The notes beneath the pieces are model-generated. The model saw only the letters and a program-made list of their open reading frames with translations. It was not told the origin of the DNA and searched no databases. From Oscillospiraceae bacterium (GTDB lineage Bacteria > Bacillota > Clostridia > UBA1381): 7,280 nt of DNA. The stretch lies in assembly GCA_020860985.1 (NCBI GenBank), contig JAJBTG010000065.1, positions 1 through 7,280 on the forward strand, read 5' to 3'. The position numbers were made by a program, and so were the translations under genes. Shown here in pieces: positions 1 to 7,164 of this stretch (positions are counted from its first letter, which is position 1; every line of letters begins with the position of its first letter).

Positions 1-453
1 CACAATTCCCAGCGTATCGGACGCGCGGGTTATATCGACAACCATAAATATTCCTATTGTTACCAATATCACAGCCGCAAGCTTTATTTTCGTCATTCTC
101 TCATGAAATAGAAACGATGACGCCAAAACTATTATAAGAGGGTATATAAAATGCAGCGTTGTGGCAAGTCCGATGGAAATATAGTTATACGACAGATACA
201 GCAGAGCTATCGGCGCCGCTCCTCCGAACACGCCCAAAATAAGCACGCTCTTAAGCTCCCTTTTCGTAAGCCTCAAGGATATACCGTCCGCCCGCATTAT
301 AATATAAAGAAGCGGCACACACAGACCTCCACGCAAAAAAGTAAGCGTGATTCCGTTTGCGCCGCCTTGATATGTGACCTTTGCCAAAAGAGGCGCGAGT
401 CCGTATATAAAAGCCGAAATTAATAAACAGATTTTTCCTTTATTTTTTACCAT
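1..453 (-). CDS. EamA/DMT-family transporter, N-terminal half (3' end cut by window)
   Basis: The 151 visible residues form the first half of a drug/metabolite transporter (EamA domain). This inner-membrane carrier family normally has ten helices in two EamA repeats. About five hydrophobic segments are visible, near residues 7-27, 34-53, 70-88, 94-115 and 123-141. Family-like features are FLRGG near residue 39 after the first loop, and the block ending FLFHERMT (about 114-121), which matches the E-R-[LM]-T signature that precedes the last helix of an EamA repeat. The ATG at 453 is the only sensible start, because an in-frame TGA lies directly upstream (457-459). A purine-rich AAGGAAAG sits about 10 bases before the start, inside an inverted repeat described separately. 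The gene begins 56 bases after nadE and may be read from the same transcript. The substrate cannot be inferred. The family call is firm; the second EamA repeat lies outside the window. Confidence 0.9.
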   Translation of the reverse strand, partial: MVKNKGKICLLISAFIYGLAPLLAKVTYQGGANGITLTFLRGGLCVPLLYIIMRADGISLRLTKRELKSVLILGVFGGAAPIALLYLSYNYISIGLATTLHFIYPLIIVLASSFLFHERMTKIKLAAVILVTIGIFMVVDITRASDTLGIV

Positions 454-486
454 TGCTCATTCACTTTCCTTGCCGAATGAGCATTG
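451..486 (-). promoter_or_regulatory. Inverted repeat enclosing the EamA-gene ribosome binding site
   Basis: Plus-strand arms CATTGCTCATTC (451-462) and GAATGAGCATTG (475-486) are complementary at 11 of 12 positions, around a 12-base loop (463-474). In the minus-strand transcript the loop carries the AAGGAAAG ribosome binding site, and the 3' arm runs into the ATG start codon (451-453). The hairpin could modulate translation of the transporter, or the palindrome could be a protein-binding site. The repeat is seen directly; any regulatory role is inference. Confidence 0.5.
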
Positions 487-509
487 CCGAATCTATGCCG
501 CGGAACTTT

Positions 510-2420
510 CTACAGTCTTTCCAGCTCGCTCATCCATAAATTTACGGAAGCGTCGCTTGGCATACGCCAATCGCCTCTCGGTGAAAGAGCAACCGAACCT
601 ACCTTGGGACCGTCCGGCAGACAGGAGCGCTTGAACTGCTGGCTGAAAAATCTCCTGAAAAACACCTTCAGCCAATTCAGAATAACATCTCTGTCATATT
701 CGCCCTTGAACGCAATTTCCGCAATGCGCAGAATTTTTGAAGGTCTTGAACCGAAGCGCGTCAGGTGATACAGAAAGAAATCATGCAGCTCATAGGGACC
801 GACTATATGCTCGGTCTTTTGGGAAATTTCTCCATCCTTTGGCGGGAGCAGCTCGGGACTTACCGGCGTTGCCAGAATATCCTCAAGAGTTTTTTGCAGT
901 ATGGGATTATCGGTGCGCCGCGCTTCATAGTCCACAAGGTACCTAATCAGCGTTTTCGGCACTCCGGCATTTACTGCGTACATCGACATATGGTCGCCGT
1001 TATACGTCGCCCAGCCAAGAGCCAGCTCGGACATATCGCCCGTGCCGATTACCATACCGCCCGTCTTATTCGCTACATCCATCAATACCTGCGTGCGCTC
1101 ACGCGCCTGAGAATTTTCATAGGTTACATCGTAGCTGTCGGGATTCTGTTCAATATCCTTAAAATGCTGATTTATCGCGTCCGCGATATTGATTTCCTTA
1201 AGCGTAACATTGACGGAATTTGCAAAATTCACGGCATTGTTATATGTTCTGTCTGTCGTTCCGAAGCACGGCATTGTTACCGCAATAATGTTTTTTCTGT
1301 CAAGTCCCAAACTGTCAAAGGCGCGAAGCGTCACAAGCAGCGCGAGTGTCGAATCAAGTCCGCCGCTGATTCCTATAACGGCCGTTTTTGCGTTGGTATG
1401 CTGCAAGCGCTTTCTTAAACCCACGGACTGTATCGTCAGAATTTCCTCGCTTCGCTTTACGCGTTTTGCTTCGTCTGACGGAACAAACGGCAGCTTCTCT
1501 ATGTGCCGCGTCAGCTCCGTTTCCTCCGACGCAAATTCAACCTCGACAATCTCATAATCATCGGTCGGAATATTTTCGTAGGTGGTTGTCTTTCTTCTCT
1601 CACTTACAAGTCTTTCCAAATCAAGCTCGGTATATACACATTCATTCGTAAAGCGGCGGCTTCTTTTCAAAATCGTTCCGTTTTCCGCGATTATATTATC
1701 GCCCGAAAAAACAAGGTCGGTTGTGGATTCCCCGTATCCCGCGTCCGCGTAAATATACGCCGCGAACAAACGCGCCGACTGGCTTTTAACCAGCATTTGC
1801 CGATACTCGTCCTTTGCGATAAGCTCGTTGGAGGCCGAGAGATTCGCAATTACAGTCGCTCCCGCGAGGGCATGACTGTTCGACGGCGGGTTCACCGTCC
1901 ACAAATCCTCGCAGACCTCAACCGCTAATACAAAATTTTCCATATTATTGGCTTTAAATAAAATATTGCTGCCGAAAGGAACCGTTTTTCCGCCTATTTT
2001 TATATACTCAACCTCCGCTCTGCCTCTTGCGAAATGGCGAGCCTCGTAAAACTCGGAATAGTTCGGGATTGCCATCTTGGGAATTATTCCCTTTACCTCA
2101 CCGCCATTTAAAACAGCCGCGCAATTATAGAGCGTTTGATTTACTTCAAGCGGCAGTCCGACAACGGATATAATATCGCAAGCGGCAGTTTCCCGCGCTA
2201 TGCGCAAAAACTCCTCCCTTGCACTGTCTGTGAGAATTTTCTGTGAAAATAAATCGCCGCAGGTATAAGCGGTAATTGAAAGCTCCGGAAAAACAATCAG
2301 CTTGGCTTTATTTACCGCCGCGATTTTTATCTGTTCTATTATATTATCCGAATTAAATTTAGTGTCCCCGACCTTTATATCAACCGCGGCGCAAGCCACC
2401 TTGACAAATCCGTCCTTCAT
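510..2420 (-). CDS. nadE: Glutamine-dependent NAD+ synthetase
   Basis: This 636-residue cytoplasmic enzyme carries out the last step of NAD+ synthesis: ATP-dependent amidation of nicotinic acid adenine dinucleotide using glutamine as the nitrogen donor. The N-terminal nitrilase-type glutaminase domain (about 1-290) shows the Glu-Lys-Cys triad as E46 (FPELSITAY), K115 (IPKMAIPNY) and C170 (EVCEDLW). The C-terminal synthetase domain has the ATP-pyrophosphatase P-loop SGGLDS (352-357), GTGDMSELALGW (459-470) and the closing family block around FKRSCLPDGPKVGS (596-609). The length fits the two-domain glutamine-dependent type rather than the ammonia-only form of about 270 residues. The start MKDGFVKVA matches the usual beginning of the family, and an AAAGGGG-type binding site lies just upstream. 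The gene follows rarA after 66 bases, a gap containing a dispersed-type repeat. I see no missing catalytic residue and no frameshift. Confidence 0.97.
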   Translation of the reverse strand: MKDGFVKVACAAVDIKVGDTKFNSDNIIEQIKIAAVNKAKLIVFPELSITAYTCGDLFSQKILTDSAREEFLRIARETAACDIISVVGLPLEVNQTLYNCAAVLNGGEVKGIIPKMAIPNYSEFYEARHFARGRAEVEYIKIGGKTVPFGSNILFKANNMENFVLAVEVCEDLWTVNPPSNSHALAGATVIANLSASNELIAKDEYRQMLVKSQSARLFAAYIYADAGYGESTTDLVFSGDNIIAENGTILKRSRRFTNECVYTELDLERLVSERRKTTTYENIPTDDYEIVEVEFASEETELTRHIEKLPFVPSDEAKRVKRSEEILTIQSVGLRKRLQHTNAKTAVIGISGGLDSTLALLVTLRAFDSLGLDRKNIIAVTMPCFGTTDRTYNNAVNFANSVNVTLKEINIADAINQHFKDIEQNPDSYDVTYENSQARERTQVLMDVANKTGGMVIGTGDMSELALGWATYNGDHMSMYAVNAGVPKTLIRYLVDYEARRTDNPILQKTLEDILATPVSPELLPPKDGEISQKTEHIVGPYELHDFFLYHLTRFGSRPSKILRIAEIAFKGEYDRDVILNWLKVFFRRFFSQQFKRSCLPDGPKVGSVALSPRGDWRMPSDASVNLWMSELERL

Positions 2421-2441
2421 TTTGTGTCCCCTTTCCTATCC

Positions 2442-2484
2442 TTCAATAAGGGCGAAGCCCCGTCATTCAACGCTTTCAGTGGAA
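2442..2484. repeat. Intergenic hairpin repeat, copy A (rarA-nadE gap)
   Basis: This block of about 43 bases resembles 7037-7080 in the same orientation. Both begin TTCAA, carry a small GC hairpin (here GGGC-GAA-GCCC), continue with CCCCGTC, then TTCAAC, and end TTTCAGTGG. Differences are a few substitutions and one indel, and the hairpin is kept although its loop differs. It starts 21 bases upstream of the nadE start codon and ends two bases from the rarA stop codon, so it fills the gap without entering either gene. It may be one member of a genome-wide family of small non-coding repeats; only two copies are visible here. Confidence 0.7.
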
Positions 2485-2486
2485 TT

Positions 2487-3761
2487 TTATTTCTTAATCT
2501 TGTCCCAATACATTTTTGCCGCCTGCTCCGTTTTATTGTCCCCAAATTCATAATATTGCTTATCCTTTATATTATTCGGCAGGTACTGCTGTTTTATGTA
2601 ATGATTCGGATAGCTGTGCGGATATTTATACTCGATACCGTGACCGAGCTTAGACGAGCCGCTGTAGTGCGAATCCTTCAAATGCGCGGGGATATCGCCC
2701 ATATCCGTACTTTCAATATCCCTAAGTGCGCTGTCAATCGCACATATGGCGCTGTTTGATTTTGGCGCGGTCGCAAGCAGAATTACCGCCTCGGCAAGCG
2801 GAATCCTCGCCTCGGGAAATCCGAGCTGCAATGCCGCGTCAACGCAGGACTTTACAATCGTTACCGCCTGCGGGTATGCAAGCCCTATGTCCTCAGCGGA
2901 TATTACAAGAAGCCGTCTGCAAATACTCTGCAAATCGCCCGCCGAAACGAGCCTTGCAAGGTAATGAATAGCGGCGTCGGCATCGGAGCCGCGTATGGAT
3001 TTCTGGAACGCGCTTAAAATATCGTAATGACTGTCCCCGTCCTTATCGTAACGCATAGCCTTTTTTTGAGTTGCCTGAACAGCCGTGTCAAGCGTGATAT
3101 TTATATTTGAATCCTTGTCTGGTGGCGCCGCAAGGAACGACACCTCCAACGAATTAAGCGCCTTTCGCACATCTCCGTTTGAAGCATGAGCCATATGCGT
3201 TATCGCCGCGTCCTCGACATTGACATTATAAGCCTTATAATCATCCTCGCTCAAAAGCTTTACCGCGCGGCGCAGAGCGTTCTCGATTTCCTCCGGCTCA
3301 ACCGGCGTAAACTCAAAAATCACACTTCGCGACAGGACGGCATTATACACATAAAAATACGGATTTTCCGTCGTGCTTGCAATAAGGGTGATTTTACCGT
3401 TTTCCATGAACTCTAAAAGCGACTGCTGCTGCTTTTTATTAAAATGCTGGATTTCATCAAGGTACAGCAGAACGCCGTGCATCGCCACACAGCTGTCGAG
3501 AGTGGAACCAATATTCTTAACGTCGGCAACGGACGCGGTAGTCGCGTTGAGGCGGTGCAGCGTTTTTCCAGTTTTCGACGCAATGATGTTTGCAATGGGG
3601 GTTTTACCCACACCGCTCGGTCCATAAAAAATCATATTGGGAATTTCATTATTTTCAATTATATTACGAAGCAGCTTACCATCCCCGATAAGCTGCTTCT
3701 GACCTACTACCTCGTCAAGGCAGGAGGGCCGTATTCTGTCCGCAAGCGGCGTTTTGCTCAT
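2487..3761 (-). CDS. rarA: Replication-associated recombination protein A (RarA/MgsA family AAA+ ATPase)
   Basis: This 424-residue cytoplasmic ATPase belongs to the RarA/MgsA/WRNIP1 family, clamp-loader-like AAA+ proteins that act at stalled replication forks. The domains in order are the AAA+ core (about 1-210), a lid and helical linker, and the C-terminal tetramerisation domain. Visible motifs are Walker A GPSGVGKT (47-54), Walker B VLLYLDEI (97-104), sensor 1 ASTTENP (128-134), an arginine-finger-like LSRS (143-146) and sensor 2 GDVRKALNSLE (196-206). The C-terminal family blocks are DIGLAYPQA (291-299), PEARIPLAEA (316-325) and the QQYLP end region (391-395). Length is normal for the family. 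One oddity is a proline (P55) directly after Walker A where threonine is more usual. The start ATG overlaps the stop of the upstream TPR gene as ATGA, which suggests coupled translation. The gene ends just before a repeat and is followed by nadE. Confidence 0.96.
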   Translation of the reverse strand: MSKTPLADRIRPSCLDEVVGQKQLIGDGKLLRNIIENNEIPNMIFYGPSGVGKTPIANIIASKTGKTLHRLNATTASVADVKNIGSTLDSCVAMHGVLLYLDEIQHFNKKQQQSLLEFMENGKITLIASTTENPYFYVYNAVLSRSVIFEFTPVEPEEIENALRRAVKLLSEDDYKAYNVNVEDAAITHMAHASNGDVRKALNSLEVSFLAAPPDKDSNINITLDTAVQATQKKAMRYDKDGDSHYDILSAFQKSIRGSDADAAIHYLARLVSAGDLQSICRRLLVISAEDIGLAYPQAVTIVKSCVDAALQLGFPEARIPLAEAVILLATAPKSNSAICAIDSALRDIESTDMGDIPAHLKDSHYSGSSKLGHGIEYKYPHSYPNHYIKQQYLPNNIKDKQYYEFGDNKTEQAAKMYWDKIKK

Positions 3762-4567
3762 AGCTTTTCCCGCACCTCTTTTATCAAGTTATCAACTTCC
3801 TCATGCGTTACCGTTGTCATGCTTGACCAGCGGCAGCCGGGTATTTTATCGAGATATTCCTCCGCTGTTTTATACTCGCCGCATTTGACGGCAATCTGCG
3901 CGCCGTGATAGTACGCCTCGACAAACTGCGGATTCGCGGAAATTATTTTATCCGATATTTCCTTCGCCTTATCGTATTGCCCCAATTTGTAATAGCAAAG
4001 CGAAAGATTGTCCATAATATCGCGGTCGTCGCTGTTATATTCATACGCTTCAAGGCAAAATTCAAGCGCGTCCTCGGGGTCGTCACGGAGATATTTGAAA
4101 AATCCTATCATTCCGTAGAGCGTTGTGTTCTTGTAATTTCCGTTATCGAAAATTTCATACGCCTCCTCAAGCGCCTCATCCAATCTGCCCTGCTTATAAT
4201 AAACCATACATCTCTGCTGTTTCGCCTTTTTTTTCTGCTCGGGCTTAACTCCCTTTGTGCGTATTATTTTATCAAGAACTCTTTCCGCTTCATCCGCTTC
4301 ATTCGTGCGGAGCAGGATGTACGCGTAAGAAACCTTTGTATCAAGCTTTGCGCGGTTTGTGTCATACGCCTTTTTATACTGTCTTTTTGCCTCTTCAAAA
4401 TCGCCCGCCTGATACGCCTTGTTCGCCTTAAGCACATAGAATGACGGTATGAGGGAGTAAATTCCAAACGCAACCGCCGCCAACGTAAGCGCGGCTCCGA
4501 GCAGCACATTAAATTTGTAGGCTATGACTACCAAAATCACAAAGCAAATAATATAAATTAATGTCAT
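3758..4567 (-). CDS. Membrane-anchored tetratricopeptide-repeat protein, function unknown
   Basis: The 269-residue product begins with two hydrophobic segments (about 2-17 and 21-40), likely a short helical hairpin or paired anchor rather than a cleaved signal. It continues as a helical repeat domain to about residue 246. TPR-like units begin near residues 43, 77, 115, 148, 182 and 216. The clearest are LKANKAYQAGDFEEAKRQYK (46-65) and LSLCYYKLGQYDKAKEISDK (188-207), with the A/G/Y/A spacing of TPR helices. A basic linker (about 105-119) interrupts the second and third units. TPR domains generally bind partner proteins; no enzymatic motif is seen, and I cannot assign a role. The gene starts 16 bases after asnS, with AAAGGAAG as its binding site inside that gap, and its TGA overlaps the rarA ATG. 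This tight placement suggests cotranscription with both neighbours. Most of the chain is probably cytoplasmic, but topology is not determinable by eye. Confidence 0.85.
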   Translation of the reverse strand: MTLIYIICFVILVVIAYKFNVLLGAALTLAAVAFGIYSLIPSFYVLKANKAYQAGDFEEAKRQYKKAYDTNRAKLDTKVSYAYILLRTNEADEAERVLDKIIRTKGVKPEQKKKAKQQRCMVYYKQGRLDEALEEAYEIFDNGNYKNTTLYGMIGFFKYLRDDPEDALEFCLEAYEYNSDDRDIMDNLSLCYYKLGQYDKAKEISDKIISANPQFVEAYYHGAQIAVKCGEYKTAEEYLDKIPGCRWSSMTTVTHEEVDNLIKEVREKL

Positions 4568-4583
4568 TTCTATCTTCCTTTGA

Positions 4584-5975
4584 TTAAAATTCAGCCGTTC
4601 CTACCGTTCTCGGGAACGGAAGCACGTCGCGAATATTGGACATTCCCGTAATATACATAACCGCGCGTTCAAAGCCAAGACCGAATCCCGCGTGCTTATT
4701 TGTGCCGTACTTTCTCAAGTCAAGATACCACGAGTAATCCTCCTCTTTAAGACCAAGCTCTTTCATACGGCTTACAAGAACATCGTAATTTTCCTCACGC
4801 TGACTTCCGCCTATAATTTCGCCCACTCCCGGCACAAGTACGTCAACCGCCGCAACTGTCTTTCCGTCGGGGTTAAGCTTCATATAGAACGCCTTGATTT
4901 CCTTCGGGTAATCCGTGACCATAACCGGACGCTTAAACACCTTTTCGGTAAGGTATCTTTCATACTCCGTCTGTAAATCCTCGCCCCATTCAACCGGATA
5001 CTCAAAATCCTCCGCGTGCTCCTTTAAAAGCTCAACCGCCTCCGTATAGGTAACATGAGCGAATTTATTGTTTACAACATTATTCAGTCTGTCAAGAAGT
5101 CCCTTATCGATAAATTGGTTAAAGAACGCCATCTCCTCGGGCGCGTTTTCAAGACAATACGTTATGATGTACTTCAGCATATCCTCGGCAAGCTCCATAT
5201 CATCCTGCAAATCCGCAAACGCAATCTCCGACTCAATCATCCAAAATTCAGCCGCATGACGGGTTGTGTTTGAATTCTCGGCACGGAAGGTCGGTCCGAA
5301 GGTGTATACATTCCTGAACGCCATGCAGTATGTTTCGACATTGAGCTGACCGCTTACGGTCAGATTGGTTGATTTCCCAAAGAAATCCTTGCTGTAATCA
5401 ATGCCGCCGTCTTCGTTTTTGGGGATATTGTCGAGCGGCATTGTAGTTACCTGGAACATTTCTCCCGCACCCTCGCAGTCGCTTCCGGTGATAATCGGAG
5501 TATGCACATAAACAAATCCGCGTTCCTGGAAAAATTGATGGATTGCGTAAGCAATCATCGATCTTATGCGGAATACCGCCGCAAAGGTGTTTGTTCTGGG
5601 GCGCAAATGCGCGATTGTACGCAGGTATTCAAAGCTGTGACGCTTTTTTTGCAGCGGGTAATCCGGAGTTGACAAGCCGTCAATTTCAACGCTGTCAGCC
5701 TTTAATTCAAAGGGCTGCTTCGCTTCGGGAGTAAGCTCCAAAATACCGGTCGCCGTAATCGCCGCGCCGACATTAAGCTTTGAAAGCTGTGCAAAATTCT
5801 CAAGCTTATTTTCCTCTATTATAATCTGTAAATTCTTGAAAAAGCTTCCGTCGTTCACCTCAACGAAGCCGAAATTCTTCGACACTCGTATTGTTCTTAC
5901 CCAACCGGAAATCGTTACTTCCTTTCCCCCGTAGGCTTCTGTTTCCCTGAATAACTTTTTTACAACTGTTTTCAT
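4584..5975 (-). CDS. asnS: Asparaginyl-tRNA synthetase (class II)
   Basis: This 463-residue cytoplasmic enzyme activates asparagine with ATP and attaches it to tRNA-Asn. The N-terminal OB-fold anticodon-binding domain covers about 17-105 ([20 protein letters not shown]). The class II catalytic core follows: a motif 1 region near 137-161, motif 2 [19 protein letters not shown] (230-248), and motif 3 [15 protein letters not shown] (430-444) with its ATP-binding arginine R437. The C-terminal end, [16 protein letters not shown], is the usual AsnRS terminus. The motif 2 sequence and this end separate it from AspRS and LysRS. Length is normal. An AAAGGA binding site sits eight bases upstream of the ATG. 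The gene follows asnA by only 24 bases, so free asparagine and its tRNA ligase are probably made from one message. Its presence implies that Asn-tRNA can be formed by direct charging; whether the Gat amidotransferase route also exists cannot be seen here. Confidence 0.98.
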   Translation of the reverse strand: MKTVVKKLFRETEAYGGKEVTISGWVRTIRVSKNFGFVEVNDGSFFKNLQIIIEENKLENFAQLSKLNVGAAITATGILELTPEAKQPFELKADSVEIDGLSTPDYPLQKKRHSFEYLRTIAHLRPRTNTFAAVFRIRSMIAYAIHQFFQERGFVYVHTPIITGSDCEGAGEMFQVTTMPLDNIPKNEDGGIDYSKDFFGKSTNLTVSGQLNVETYCMAFRNVYTFGPTFRAENSNTTRHAAEFWMIESEIAFADLQDDMELAEDMLKYIITYCLENAPEEMAFFNQFIDKGLLDRLNNVVNNKFAHVTYTEAVELLKEHAEDFEYPVEWGEDLQTEYERYLTEKVFKRPVMVTDYPKEIKAFYMKLNPDGKTVAAVDVLVPGVGEIIGGSQREENYDVLVSRMKELGLKEEDYSWYLDLRKYGTNKHAGFGLGFERAVMYITGMSNIRDVLPFPRTVGTAEF

Positions 5976-5999
5976 TCGATTTGTCCTTTCATGTAAGCT

Positions 6000-7007
6000 T
6001 TACAGCAGATTTATTCCGTTTGCCGCGCATTCCTCGCGCATATCCTCCGGCCATACCGAAGCTTGAACCTCGCCGATATGCGCCTTGTTGAGCATATACA
6101 TACACAATCTCGACTGTCCTATGCCGCCGCCGATTGTGTACGGCAGCTCCTTATTCGCAAGCTTCTTATGGAAATCCATTTTCAATCTTTCCTCGCAGCC
6201 CGCGATTTTAATCTGCGAAACGAGAGAGTCCTCGTCAACGCGGATGCCCATGCTCGACAGCTCATATGCGATGTCAAGCAAAGGATAATATACCAAAATG
6301 TCACCGTTTAATTCCCAGTCGTCATAATCCGGCGCTCTGCCGTCATGCTTTTTACCGGACTTAAGCTCCTTGCCTATCTGCATAAGGAACACCGCTTTTT
6401 TCTCGCGAAGAAGCTTGTTTTCCCTTTCCTTAGGCTCAAGCTCGGGATACATATCCTCAAGCTCCTGGGTTGTTATAAAGGTTATCTCATCCGCGAAATT
6501 ATTGTCAAGCATCGGGAATTTTTGGCATACTCTTGTCTGAGTCGCTTTCATTGCCGCGTAAATATTCTTTACATACTTCTTCAGAGTTTCCGTATTTCTG
6601 TCCTTCTTCTCGATGACCTCTTCCCAGTCCCACTGGTCGACATACATTGAATGAAGATTGTCAACCTCTTCATCACGGCGGATAGCGTTCATATCCGTAT
6701 AAAGTCCCTCGCCCGGCTCGAAGCCGTACCTACCGAGCGTCATTCTCTTCCACTTTGCAAGCGAATGAACAATCTCAAGCGTCGCTCCTCCTATACACGG
6801 CGCGTCAAAGCTTACAGGGCGCTCAACGCCGTTTAGGTTATCGTTAAGACCCGTTTCCGGACGTACAAACAGCGGCGCGGATATTCTTTGCAAATTCAAT
6901 GCCGCGACTATTTCATGCTGAAATGTGTCCTTGATAAATTTGATGGCTTTCTCGGTGGTTCTCCCGTCAAGCTCCGACCTGTAATCCTTTGGTAAACTTA
7001 GTGACAT
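6000..7007 (-). CDS. asnA: Aspartate--ammonia ligase (ammonia-dependent asparagine synthetase A)
   Basis: This 335-residue cytoplasmic enzyme makes asparagine from aspartate, ammonia and ATP, releasing AMP and pyrophosphate. Its fold is related to the catalytic core of class II aspartyl/asparaginyl-tRNA synthetases. It aligns by eye along its whole length with E. coli AsnA (330 residues). Matching blocks are DNLNG (56-60), VHSLAKWKR (80-88), [15 protein letters not shown] (99-113), MYVDQWDWE (121-129), [11 protein letters not shown] (221-231), [10 protein letters not shown] (249-258) and GGGIGQSRL (293-301). D56, K87, R110 and Q125 correspond to E. coli D46, K77, R100 and Q116, remembered as active-site positions. 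No residue is obviously missing. AAAGGAG lies 11 bases upstream of the ATG. It heads the likely asnA-asnS-TPR-rarA operon. The 5' region shows hairpins but no T-box, so any asparagine-responsive control is not evident. Confidence 0.98.
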   Translation of the reverse strand: MSLSLPKDYRSELDGRTTEKAIKFIKDTFQHEIVAALNLQRISAPLFVRPETGLNDNLNGVERPVSFDAPCIGGATLEIVHSLAKWKRMTLGRYGFEPGEGLYTDMNAIRRDEEVDNLHSMYVDQWDWEEVIEKKDRNTETLKKYVKNIYAAMKATQTRVCQKFPMLDNNFADEITFITTQELEDMYPELEPKERENKLLREKKAVFLMQIGKELKSGKKHDGRAPDYDDWELNGDILVYYPLLDIAYELSSMGIRVDEDSLVSQIKIAGCEERLKMDFHKKLANKELPYTIGGGIGQSRLCMYMLNKAHIGEVQASVWPEDMREECAANGINLL

Positions 7008-7036
7008 TTTTCTAAATACTCCTTTGCATTTAAAAT

Positions 7037-7080
7037 TTCAACAAGGGGCAAAGCCCCGTCTTTCAACATTTTCAGTGGGA
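7037..7080. repeat. Intergenic hairpin repeat, copy B (upstream of asnA)
   Basis: This is the counterpart of the repeat at 2442-2484, in the same orientation. It begins TTCAACAAG, carries a perfect hairpin GGGGC-AAA-GCCCC (5-base arms), and ends TTTTCAGTGGGA. On the minus strand the hairpin is flanked by two direct GTTGAAA heptamers, a layout also recognisable in copy A as GTTGAA and TTGAA. It ends about 30 bases before the asnA start codon, outside the ribosome binding site. Confidence 0.7.
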
Positions 7081-7084
7081 GATA

Positions 7085-7106
7085 TTTGATTTGTTTACAA
7101 ATCAAA
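7085..7106. repeat. Perfect AT-rich palindrome upstream of asnA
   Basis: Arms TTTGATTTGT (7085-7094) and ACAAATCAAA (7097-7106) are perfectly complementary around a two-base TT centre. As RNA this would fold as a 9-base stem with a four-base loop. As DNA it could be an operator for a dimeric regulator of asnA. It lies directly next to repeat copy B and may belong to the same insertion unit. No function can be assigned from the sequence alone. Confidence 0.6.
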
Positions 7107-7117
7107 GTTTCCCGCCG

Positions 7118-7148
7118 AAAAAATTAAGCGGAACCCGCCAAAGGCGGG
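7118..7148 (-). terminator. Possible terminator after the UPF0291 gene
   Basis: On the minus strand a GC-rich hairpin CCCGCC-TTT-GGCGGG (7134-7148) lies 16 bases past the UPF0291 stop codon. A T6 run follows at 7118-7123, about 10 bases after the stem. The gap between stem and T-run is too long for a textbook intrinsic terminator. A second CCCGCC at plus-strand 7111-7116 could pair with the same GGCGGG, giving an alternative fold. It may end the upstream transcript, or simply be a structural part of the repeat region. Confidence 0.35.
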
Positions 7149-7164
7149 GACATCTTTATTTAGG

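Noticed and set aside
151..423. Plus-strand open frame of 90 codons near the left edge
   Set aside because: It is antisense to the EamA-type membrane protein, whose hydrophobic segments and ERMT signature are clear; the plus-strand product is a basic sequence without any family pattern.
469..489. Short direct repeat TTGCCGAAT occurring twice
   Set aside because: Two nine-base copies separated by a few bases overlap the 3' arm of the inverted repeat at 451-486 and are better explained as part of that structure or as chance; no further units follow.
765..1418. Long plus-strand open frame of 217 codons opposite nadE
   Set aside because: It lies wholly antisense to the strongly recognisable NadE frame, shows no recognisable domain, and overlaps several other open plus-strand frames, as expected of a shadow frame.
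3905..4444. Plus-strand open frame of 179 codons opposite the TPR gene
   Set aside because: Its hydrophobic, arginine- and isoleucine-rich translation is what the complement of a Lys/Glu/Ala/Tyr-rich TPR gene produces. No family is recognisable, and the minus-strand frame has clear TPR units and operon-like spacing.
7008..7101. Sigma-A-type promoter for asnA inside the gap
   Set aside because: TTGAAA boxes and AT-rich stretches occur on the minus strand, but none pairs with a good -10 box at 16-18 base spacing, so no promoter is claimed.
7008..7164. T-box leader upstream of asnA
   Set aside because: The conserved T-box antiterminator sequence (AGGGTGGNACCGCG-like) is absent on the minus strand, and the 157-base gap is short for a complete T-box leader.
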